Origin: Colius striatus | Taxonomy: Eukaryota > Chordata > Aves > Coliiformes > Coliidae | DNA: 64,000 nucleotides | Direction: 5' to 3' | Assembly (NCBI RefSeq): GCF_028858725.1 | Contig: NC_084761.1 | Span: 25,388,501-25,452,500, forward strand | Shown: positions 36,101-48,100 of the stretch, piece after piece | Layout: every line of letters begins with the position of its first letter | Position numbering within the stretch: the stretch's first letter is position 1 | Translations under genes and position numbers: made by a program | Notes under the pieces: model-generated | What the model was told of the DNA's origin: nothing | What the model saw: only the letters and a program-made list of their open reading frames with translations | Databases searched by the model: none

Positions 36101-39100
36101 CACTTGGGCACTCACCCACATTACAAAAATATCTGGTACTGAGTCACAGAGGACTGTCTCCCACACCCTCACTCTGATCACACTTTTAGTTTTCTTTAAT
36201 TTATTCTTCCGTGCCTTCCTCTGTCTGCTTCCCAGAATAACAATGAGTTGACTTCTGGATTTTCTCTGCAAATATTCATCATAAATGTAGCAAAAATTTA
36301 AAACAAAAAAATCCCATCTATGCTTGCCTGCCAAAGAGACCTCTGCAATAATTTCCTTATGTTCCTAAGAATTTAAGAACTCTAGTCCAAACCATCTTCA
36401 AATCCAGCTTTTTGAGTGGCAATAGAGATGAAATACTTATTGGCTGCTACACTTGGTCTGCAGACTTTTATTAAAGTTTCTCTGAAATTGCAGCTGGAGA
36501 TAGATGGCCAAATAAATGGTATTCTTTATAAACTCAATCAGTAAGAAGGACGTAACAGTAATTAAATCCTATGATTTACAGCTTGACTTCAGTTGATTAA
36601 TGTTGATTGTTTGTTTTGGTTTTTTGAGTCATGATTTACTTAACTTTCTGTGGGTGAGATGAAAAGCCTTAGGAAAAATATGAGCTATGGCATTACCTGC
36701 TGGTCTTTTCATGCTTATTAATCCTTCCTGCTGTAAACACAATTTGTCATAGTAATTGGACTGAAAACTTTATAGCCATTTAAAATTTGAAAAATCCTTT
36801 TGTCAGGAATCTTTATTTCTCTAATTACAGTATTATATATAATGATTTGATACTATAAATGTCCAAATAACTTTCCTAACTCTTTTCACAAGCTTCACAA
36901 GGCACCAAAATGTCCCCGAGCAACTTGCATGTCTCAGAGGGTTGGATGTATTCTTGGGTGGTGTCAAACACAGCACCTTTTAGTTGTGTACTTTTTGTCT
37001 TGTCTGTTCTGAGTCTTTGACTTCTGTGAAAGTCTATGTGTTTTCAAAGGAAAAACTCAAGATAACCAGTAAACCTATTTCAGATAACTGAATACAGTAT
37101 TCTTTCTCTTCAGAAAATAAAGCACCAGGCAAATGTCTGATAAACACTTTTTTCCACACTAGGTTCCTTTTCATTCTCTGTCCTGTCTGGAAAAGTCATG
37201 GTTCGTGAAATCTATTTCATCACAGAGGACATGTCTATCAGGTACAGATTACTCTGAGTTGTTTTTCTAAATAGTACTTTTAAGCACAGTAGACGTATAT
37301 GTCTTAACACATGTCCAAATATCATCTTACAAATGTGCAATAAATATATTTATAAATGTTAAAAATAAGCTGACTCTTTTGATGTAAGTATTTAGACATT
37401 CTTAGATACTGGTTGGCTCATTTCATAGAATCATAGAATCATAGAATGGTAGGGGTTGGAAGGGACCTTGAGAGATCATCTAGTCCAACCCCCCTGCAGA
37501 AGCAGGTTCACCTAGATCAGGTCACATAGGAACATGTCCAGGCACGTCTTGAAGACCTCCAAAGAAGGAGACTCCACAACCCCTCTGGGCAGCCTGTGCC
37601 AGGGCTCCCTCACCCTCACAGTGACATAGTTTTTTCTTTGCTGTTGGATCATTATCAGTTGGAAATGAGTATTGAATAAGATCCTAGTTGTCTTTAATAT
37701 TTGTAGAAGAAAACACTTTAGAGTTTGAAGGAGAACTATTTTTTCATTATTGTCTTTCGCTCCCTTGAGCTCCTGCTCTTAGTCTGGAAGATCCATTTTG
37801 GCCACGTAGTTTGCGTTTATTTACTGGAGTTGAGAGTAATTTGTTTCATCAACCACACTCTAGTGGATAGTTTGTATTTTTGATTCTTACTGTTAAATTT
37901 AGATAGAGTAATAGATATGGAGTTTTATACAAGTTTCCGCTAATGCAGTAATTGTATAATATGAAACTATACTTTAGGCTATAATGCTTCATGTTTTAAT
38001 TATTGCTTGTACACTACCACTGCAGATCTCTGCACTGCGTAAGGTAGCATGTCATGCAGCTGTACATAAGATTTTGGATTATCACTCTCTTAACTTCTGT
38101 TTTATCTAATTCATTTAATTTAGAATTCAAGATGGATTTATCATATTTCGCTGGTGGAAGATGTACAACCCTAAGCAGAAACAGCATGGTAGGTTTCTCA
38201 AAAGATTTCAAAGTTGAAGTTTACAGGTAGCTTGCAGAAAAATACTTTCTTTGCATATGCATATAATTAATTTGTTAATATGTGTCTAAAGTACATTGAA
38301 TCATCAAAAGGTATGGGGTTTTTTTAAGTAGTAGACTAGAACAATGCAACAAAGTAAATATAGAATTCATTATCAGGGACTTGAACCCTTCTTAAGACAA
38401 ACTGTTAACCTTAATAGTAGCCTTCATTAGCTGTAGTTTAAGCATAATTGACCTTGTATGGAAGTTTATAACTGTAGTAAATAGAGACTTCTTATGCTCT
38501 GGAAGTGATTTTAGTTTTCAAGTTTTGGTGTTGTGCTGTCAGTATTTTAACAAAAGCATTATGGTAGAGAATATTCTTGAGTATTTGATAATCCTGCATC
38601 TTGATGACATCTGTGGTCACAGAAGTGGGAAAGTGTGAAAAATTAATTTATTTTTCTTCCTTATCTCTGACTGAAGATGTAAGAGATGAATTGCATCTGT
38701 GAAAAACACTGTGAGAAAACAGAAGTAGCCTGTGATGCATGCTTAGTCATTTATAGGATTAGAATCTGGTTGGAAGGGTCTCAGGTCTTGCCTGTCTTGA
38801 CTTTGGAAGCATCAGAGATCCATTGCTAATTCAAGGAAGTCCGGAAATGGCAACTGTCTGCGGTTGAAGAAGGTGCCGATTGAGAAGATCATTAAACTCG
38901 TGGGGGTTTTTTTGCCCTTCTCTGCTTTGGAGGTGGCCTCTGATGATGTGAAGCCTCTTAGACTTGGCAGCAAGCTTGTACAGCTGTTGCTTTGTCAGTA
39001 CAAACTTGACAGTGGTAGACGTACTGAATACGTGTTAGCAGATAAGTAGGAGACGTCGTTCAATATCGACATAAATTAGGAAAAGGTACTGCATTTTATT

Positions 39101-42100
39101 CAAACATTACTAAGCCTGTAAGATGATAGTACACAATTCAAGTTCTCAAATTCAAGAAGTGGAAGCTAGTCTTAGAATTAATTAGGTTTTTACAACCACA
39201 GGTTATTGTCCAACAGGTTTTCACGGTGTTTTCTTCATCTGCTGGTTAAAACATATTTCTCTAGTGGCTTACAGAATGAAAAAAATTAATTGAACTTAAT
39301 GCAATAAAGTATCTGTCTTTCATGGTGGTCTTTTTGCATGGCAGTTTTGCAAGGCTTTAACCATTTCTGCTGGCATTTAAGATGGCATAATTAGTGAAAA
39401 AATAATCCAAATAATCAAGGAGATCAGAGGTATATAGATCTGACAATACAGTAATGTGAATAAAACACTCTGTTAAAGAATTGCTCTTTTTTCTAAGAAG
39501 AATAACCTTACTTACTTGATATTTTGGTTATTTAGCAGAGGTGGTTTTATTTTAACCTTAGACAAATGCTTTATGATATACTTTTCCAATTGAATTCTGG
39601 TAGTCAATATCTGTTTATGATGAAAGGGTAAATTACAGTAATGGATGCTAGGAAGCATTACAATTAAACTTTTGTGTCAGAAAAGGGAAAAATGAAAATA
39701 TTTTGACTTTCTGGTTTTATTTACATTTGCTCTACAGCTAAAAGAATTATTTTGTTACTATTCGTCTGAAAAGTGGAAAACTAACCTATCAAAATTGATG
39801 CATTGTCTACCTGTCCACTGGAATAGAAAGTACATGTTGTTGTAGGACTTGGGTTGCACTGTAATTTAAGCATGCTTCTCATAAAGACTTTATCACAGTT
39901 TCTTGCATAAGACAAGATCTGAACCACCAAAAGTTTGGATAATAATGATTGATAACCTGTAGTGAAGTTAGATTCCCTGCTCTGTTTTTTCAAAAGTTCC
40001 TCAGTTTGACCTTGCAAGCGCAATCTGTTTTTCATCATGGCACCATGTTTGTACTAGGCAAGTCATACCAATGTTGAAAGAACTGAATAGAAGTAGTTTA
40101 GTATGTGGATTGTCGTCTTTTTTTGTTAAACCGTACTGACACTTGAGAGTAAGTTTTGTACATACTTGAGAAATGAAAGTGAGCAAGAGTTGGAGGATTA
40201 TACTGTGAATAGGGCATACCCAGATATCTTGGCTTAGGTGCCACAGCAGATCATCAGTTTTCATGATGAAAAAATAGTGTAATTTCTGAAGTACTTTTTG
40301 GTACTGTTTTGAGAACTGATTCATCTTTTTTTTAATTGTTAGGATTCACTTGTTCCCATGAGGTTTTATTTAGTGGTTATACTGATGAATTGTTTGGGTA
40401 CTTGTGATACAAACATTTGAATAATTAAGAAATAAGTAATGCATCTTGATTAAACTCTGTAGGAAGCAAATATCAAAACCTTGGCTATATTAGTCACCTT
40501 GATTCCAAAAAAACCTTGATAAAACTTCAGTATTTTGTCATCAGTCAGATGGTTACTTTTACATGACCTACATAGATACTTCTTTGAATCATTTAACAGT
40601 ATGACATTCAGACGTGCTCGTCTCTTTTTCCTTGCATTTCTTTTTGTTTATTTTTTTTCCAAAACTGTCTTGGGCAACTAAATTGGTGCAGGGAGGTGAA
40701 ATCTTATTTTTGTTCTTAGGAAAAAGAGACAGTTGTCTCTTTAAATTCCTTTTAAGGAAAAAGAGATAGTTGCATCTTTAAATCCGCTTAAAAAATGAAT
40801 TAGTACATATTATTTGATTTAGTTAATGAAGTCTAATGCTTGCCTCCAGGAATTAAAAAATTACATTTATTTGTGTTCTTGATGATACTAAGATCTCCCA
40901 AGTGAGCAATTGTGGATCCCAGTCTTTGTCCATGTCATCCTTTGCCTGTATGTTATTGATGCAAGTTAACATTTGTAATAAGCGGATTTGATAGTGGTTT
41001 TATGAAAACAGGAAGGAACTGAAACTGACTTATTAACTTTTTTTCTGTCTCTTGCTCAAGAAAACTGTGATGTCAGTGCTTTCTGGAGACTTATTATACA
41101 TTACTTTTTTAATACTGCATATAGAAGTATGGAATTTTTTATACTTTATACGAAAATTTCTGGTAATTTAGGTGTGAGAGGTAAAAGATGAGTTGCTGGT
41201 TTTGGAAGAGTGTTGTATGGATGCGTAGAATGGGGGCACAGATGAGTTTGATGTCTCTAAACTTTGGATCTTGGGCAGCTGCATTTCTCTTGACCCTGAC
41301 CACAGCAACAGCAGTATTCGGTTTGTCTTCTTAATATCTAGGGTCTGTGGGACATGTTGCCTTCAGTTCTTGAAGTTCCCCCTGAGTTTCAGATTGGGAA
41401 CTACTGTAATAACCATTCAGCTTTCTACAGTGTATTTGACTTATACTAGATTAGGTTTTAGAGCAGCTCAGGTCTCTTGAGTGAATGTATAATGGGCACT
41501 CTTTCAACCAGGTAATTAGGGGGAAATTGTGCAACCTTTTCCTCACATTAACTACATAATTAGGTCATAGTTTCTAAGGGAAAAGTATGTCAAAGTATGT
41601 CACAAACAGCTACGTACGTGAACTGCAGATGTTAAACAAGTTTTTAAGTATCAGAGAGTCAAGCCAATGTTACAATTTTCAGTTGGTGAAAACGTTAACT
41701 GATTGTGTAAAGCGAGTATGTTTCTTGTTAGTTCTGCATATAAATGTTTTCTATTTCTTTGTGAAAGCAAGCTTTTCCTTCCTTCAGGCCTGATGTACCA
41801 CAGAGCTTGGCTAGAAAATCTTTTTTTTTTTGAGATGGAATTGCTTTCAAGTATTGATATCTGTGCTAAAATTCCGAAGCCGGCACTAAGACTTCTGTGC
41901 TGTGCATCAAGAGGGATTTTTTTGTTTTATATATGAGACTGAATAAACCTCATTTACCATTTCATGTAGCTCCTGCCTGGATTTATTTTTGGATTGTGAC
42001 CTAAGGGTGAAAAGCCTTTCAGGTTTTCTATTTTGTATGCAACTGTCTTATTTGCCAAGTTTTATGGATTTGCATGGGATGATGTAAGTCTTTTATTGAA

Positions 42101-45100
42101 TTTTTTTCCTGCTTTTTAATGTGTAGCTCAGTAGCTGTTCATGACCCTGCAGATTGCCTTTACAAAGCATGCATATTTGAAAAACTGTAAATATTTCAAG
42201 AGAATGTTGGAATAGAATTAGAAACTCTTTTCCTTCTATTTACTTAGATCCCAAAGCAGAAACACGACTGTATATTATGGTGAATGACTTTGAATTTCAC
42301 GTGTACAACCGTTCTGAGCTTTATGGACAACTTCAAGAACTATTTGGCTTGGATCCCACAATAATTCCAGCAAAGAAAGATGATGAAAAAGCACAAGTAA
42401 ATGGAAGGCAGAGGACACATACCAATCTTGAAAGGTAAATTAGTATTCATATTTCTGTTTTGTTGATGCTTTGTTCTGCAAATGCTGAACTAATTGGGTA
42501 GTATTTTGTTAACATATGCTCTGGAGGCCAAATGGTTGAAGCACAGCTGAGAGAAATTGCACTGACAAGCCTGACAGTGTAAATCTTTTTCCTTTCCTCA
42601 GACTTCCTACCATAATAATTAAAAAACCACAACCAAATAAACCAAACATTCCGTGTTTAATGATCAGAGACAGGTTGAAAAATCTATTTGAAGCGTACTA
42701 TGGAAAGGGAGTATGTGTTGAAGAGGATTATGCTTGCAGAATAATAATGGTATTTCTCAGTAGAAGTAATAGCTGCTCAAGACATTGAAAGACAAAATGT
42801 GAGGATTTATATGTTGTTGGGAGGGCTTGCTGGTTTGTGAGCTTTAGCCTCGGACTGTTTTTACAAGTTGTCTTTTTAGAGGTGTGTATTCATGTAAAGC
42901 TACACAAACTTTCTTATTTTATTCCCCTTTTTGAGGTACCCTGGAAAACATGATCCAAGTCTGTAAAGAGTTCTTCTACATGGCTTATGTGTAGTGCAGT
43001 CAGATGTTCAATAACAAGTATCTATTTGAATAGAGTCACACCAGACTGATTTATTGTCAGAGGCAGAGAATATCTAATGAGACTTGAGTCCTGCCAGTGC
43101 ATGTTACTAAATTGTGTAGTGGACAGCTGCAGGATGCTGTGGCACTCCTGAATTTGGTTAAGGGCTGTGCCTCCCAACCAGTCTCTTCATATTTTCAGCT
43201 TATGGCCTTATTGAAAGCTACAGGAAGGATGTCTGCCTTTGTGGAGGACCTGTCCTAGGAAATGAAAAATCCCACATCTAAATGGGAATATTTAGAACAG
43301 ACCAAGTTTGCCTGAGGAAGTTTATTTAAATGTTAAACGTGGCACACTTGTTTTCTATCTCCGTATACCAGCACCCAAGGTGTGGCTGTGTATGTTTCCT
43401 TCCATTCTCCAGGCTCTGGAGGAGTCTGCAGTAGACTGCTAGCAGGTTCCCTGCAGGAGACATCCCAGTGGGAAAGAATGTTCCCTGAGAGCTGTGTGCT
43501 GAAGACCCTTAGAAAAAAAGATTGGTTAGTTGTTCTGCAGAAAAGACATAATAAACCCCATTTTTTCCCCCATAGTGTTAAAGTAAAAACAGAATCTCAA
43601 GACCCTTCTTCTTCATGGAGATCGCTTATTCCAGTCATTAAAGTCAATGTGAGCACGGTAAGTGAAAGATCCTGGTAATGAAAATATTTAGCAGTATATG
43701 CTTAAAAATTGGACTTGCCATTCATTTTTTCTTTTACTTTTTTTTTTTTTGAGTTTTTGTTCTCTTTCTTGCTTTAAAAAAGTTTCAAAAAGCCACCACC
43801 ATCACTTCCATGACATGGTCACAAATCCTACTGGTGCTGCTGGAAACATGATTATGTTCTCTGTGGGGGAAATACTTGTGTCTTAGACTTGTAATGATTT
43901 GAAGAATATTATTAAGTAATTAAGCTGGGTAATGAGTGTTGTACAATGTGTGGTGTGTTGTGTTTGTGGGAGATGTTTGGGTTTTTTTTTTCTTCCCTGG
44001 ATCTTTTAATAGGGATATTGGAACATGTTCCTTAAAAGTTGATGTTGCTTCACAAAGAAACAACCAGGGAAACTGTTCTTGAGGTGACAGGAGATAGAAT
44101 AAATAGATGGAGAGTTTAATGTACAAGACAGTGTTTTTAGATATGCACAAATTACGGCCAGGGGTTTTGTCCACAGTGTTTATTTGCATATGGCTGGTTA
44201 AACTGCATTATTATAGGTAAATATATGCATATATATATAAGTGCAGAGTATAACCAGTAATTGGGTTTTCTTTTTGATTTAGGGTCGCCTGGCATTTGGG
44301 AATCATTATCAGCCACAAACACTTTGCATTAACTTTGATGATGCTTTTTTGACATATACCACAAAACCACCTTCGAGTCACCTTGATCAGTTTATGCACA
44401 TTGTGAAAGGGAAATTAGAAAATGTTAGAGTCATGCTGGTTCCAAGTCCGAGATATGTCGGTCTTCAAAATGATGAGTAAGTTTCTAGTTTTTTTGTTTC
44501 CGTATTATTTTATTTTTCATTTTTAGAAGAAAAAGAAAACCGCATTGGTTGCATTTTTGTGACTTCATTTTTCTTTATGTGTTTAGACAGATGCCATTTT
44601 TACCACTCTGAATGTTTTAAATGTTGGATCTTAAAAGTATTTTATTTATGGAGAAAAGTACTGTATTTTCCCCTCGTCATAGATTTTTGTGTGTGTGTTC
44701 TGATCTATGATTAATATCCTGCACCGAACTTTTATTTTCCTTCACTCGGGTACTGTAGCTGTATGAAGGCTTTGACAGCACTAAATTTCTAGGATGAATG
44801 CAAGGTTTAAGGTATTAACTTATGTAGAGCTGATTCACTTATAATTTGGAAAATATTTTTTAAAAATAAGCAAAAGCTGCAAAATACTTGCTGCAGTAGA
44901 AATTGTGTTATCTTTTGAAGACAGATTGCTGATCCTTTTACCTCTGTGTATTCCGCATAAGCACAGTTAGGCAGCTTCAACCAGCTGAATGGTAATAAGT
45001 CAAACAAAAGAAATGGTGCTTTTATGAAACGATTTGGCAGTTGGTTTCTTGTTTTATTACACTTTAACCTGCAAGACATTTATGTGCATCTGTATTAATG

Positions 45101-48100
45101 TTCTTAATTGCTATAGTATGTTACAGTCTTATATATTCAACAGATAATTTGGACAAAACTGCTAAACTTCCAAGTATTTAACAGGCATTATTTGCTCAAC
45201 AAAAAATACATAATGTATACTATTCTTGGATAAATGTGTATATGAGTTCATGTAAAATAATTATACCTCTTTTATACTTCCTAGCAACAATATCCAGAGG
45301 AAAAATTACGATGTTTGAAATAAACCGCACATCATTTGACTGTACCTTTATTGGCTTTGTATTGGCCAAATAGTGCTGTCTATAATATGTCTTTATCTGT
45401 TTTCAAATAATGTCCTGTGGATGTGTACTGAATCTCACTCTTCCATCATGACGACAAAGGAAATTTCTCCAATTAATATTGAAAATAAACATGATTAAAC
45501 TAAAATAAGATTAAGATATTCAAACTATTAGCTTTTTCTCCTGCTTCCGCTAAATATTTTCTTTTTGTGCTGTATCCATCCTTGCAGCTCCTAATGGCTG
45601 AAGGATAGCATGTGATGCAGAAAACATGTGCCTTGATATATTGGATAAATTCAACAAATGATGCAATTTACTGGAAACTGGGCATGTTTGAATCTTTAGA
45701 GCCTGCTCTCTTATGCTTTTTTTGGCTTAAAAAATAAAGTTGAGCATCTTACCTTTCAGAAATTCCTGCAAGCAATGCATGTGTGAAAAATGGCAAAACA
45801 ACTTGATATTTGTAGCAGACTAATTGATACAAACATCGAAAACCCACCTTGAAAACTGTCACATAACAAACAGGCATCTCAGTGCCGTCATTACTTTTCG
45901 CAAATAAATCCTCCAAAACCTGAGGGACAGAAAAAAACCCAAAAAACAGTTGTGCTAGAAAAAGCAGTTGTGCTAGGAAAAGCAGAACAAGTTTAGACAG
46001 CAGTGACTCAGCAGGCTCTGAGTAGAAGTTCAGGATACATACTGACAAAGGCTTTTTAAGGAAGATGATAATCTCATTATGATTCATTGCCATTATCTAA
46101 TTTGGTTTTGCAAATGGCCCGTGGTGGGGTTTCTAGGGTCCAGCAACTCTTCCTGCTGAGGGTGGGTTAGGTAGCCTCATTAGGTATCTTCCTGCCCCAT
46201 TTTCTATGGAGATAGTTTCACATGCACTTTAAGCTGAGAATACAGCTAAAAGAAGCAGTACTGTTGTCTTTTTTGCATGACCACACCATGAGCAATGATC
46301 ACAGAGTTCAATCCTATGAAGAAAAATGTATGTTGAAAAATGGATGTCTTAAATCTCAATCACTTCTACTGCTGGGTTCACTATCTGTTGGTTATCACCT
46401 AAGCTATGACCATCCTAGGACTGGCCTAAGGAAAGATACTGCTTTTTTTTTGGCTTCTGTGTTGTGTGTGCTATGGCCTGACATGCTTTGGTAGTGTAAA
46501 ACTAAAAGCTGCTTCAGTCATCTACTATATTGTGCTGGTTTGACCATGGCTGGACACCAGCTGCCAGCCATGTTGCTCTGTCACCTCCCTCCTCAGCAAG
46601 CCAGGGAGGGGAGAAAATAACATGGAAGCCTTGTGTGCTATGATAAAAGCAATTTAACAGAGAAACAGCAAAGCCATGCGTGTGAGAAGCAAAGCAAAGC
46701 AAATACTTCCCATCAGCAGCGATGACGGGCCACTTGCTGAGAAGCAGGGCTTCGGTATGTGTTGCTTTGGAAGGCAAAAGTGAATCACAAACGCCTCACC
46801 CTTCCTACTCCTCTCCCCAAGTTTATTTCGTTGAGCTGACATCATATGGTATGGAATATCTCCTTGGTCAGCCTGAATCAGCTGTTCTGGCCGTCAACCC
46901 TCCCAGGATCCTGCCCACCCACAGCTACTGGGGAAGGTGGGCGACAAAATGTTGGAGGGAGAGCCTTGATGCTGTTCAAGTAGTAGGCCAAACATTGATG
47001 TGCTATCAAGACACATTTTTAGCTACCACCAGAAAGCAAAGCATTACAAGAGCTGCTGTGGAAAATCACCACCACCCAATACATATATATTTTTGTATTC
47101 TTCTTAAAAAGGGAGTAAAAAACCTAATGACAAGACATGAAAATACCCAAGTCAGCTTTCCTCTTTGTGGAAAAAAGGCACACTGATCAGGCAAAAAAAG
47201 TTTTATACTATTGAGTTCAGAGAGATCAGAACAAGAGCACTCTGGAGACATTCAAAACCCACCTGGACGAGTTCCTGTGTGACCTACTCTAGATGATCCT
47301 GCTCTGGCAGGGAGGTTGGACTAGATGATCTTTCAATGTCCCTTCCAACCCTTAAGGTTCTGTAATTCTGTGATTTAATGAAATATGCAGGCATGGTAGA
47401 GATCTACACCAAAAGAATTGGAGGAAAAGGACTGAAGAAGATGTTTAGCCACCACGTGGGGTTTTGTTGGGTCTTTTTCTCCCTCTGCATTTCCATTTAG
47501 TGTAAGACCTCATAGCTTTCCTCTAGAAAGTGGAACATGCAAAGGTGATGTGGATAACATGGCACTGTTAGTTTGATGGGAGGATTTGGCCATTCTGCCA
47601 GCTCCTAAATCTTTTCTGTAGATATTTATCTCTTTCCTGCAGCTAGATGACAGTTTCTGTTAGGCCTTAGAGTTAAGTCAAATCGTCTGTCTTGAAGAGG
47701 GCTTACCTCAAAAAGTCTTTGTAATTCTGTTGAAGATAGGATTTGTGATCAAAACAAAATTATTTATTCTAAGTCCATATAGGTAAAGGCTATTAGTAAT
47801 GCAGAAGTAAACAGTTGTTAAATCTGCCTTATACATTCATATTTTACACTAATTTTTATTAAAACAGTAATGTAGTTTCTCTGATGTATTTCTACAGGTT
47901 TAGGTAAATCTGTGTGTAGTGTTTTGAGACCTATGCACTTGGTGCTGTTAGACAGGACAACACACTTCATGGGAAAGGGCAATATTATTCTGTATTTCAT
48001 GGAACAAAACATATACTAGATGGAGCACGAGGAAGTAAACACAGTTTGCTATCATAGATAGGCCCCCTCACGCTGTGGCTGTCTGACCATCATGATGAAA

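Larger units (their letters stand above)
38189..42247 (+). other. BLTP1: BLTP1 intron (4.1 kb)
   Basis: Contains a CpG-enriched segment at about 38831-39060 that is open on both strands and a 37-bp tandem duplication (40719-40790). No transposable element was recognised. Confidence 0.7.

Noticed and set aside
43382..43575. Upstream extension of the frame into coding exon 6
   Set aside because: A strong pyrimidine tract and CATAG acceptor sit at 43575. The frame and homology require the exon to start at 43576; the upstream part has no BLTP1 similarity.
46514..47186. ORFs of 60-154 codons on both strands inside the LTR region
   Set aside because: They lie in LTR sequence, which is non-coding, and overlap each other in opposite directions.
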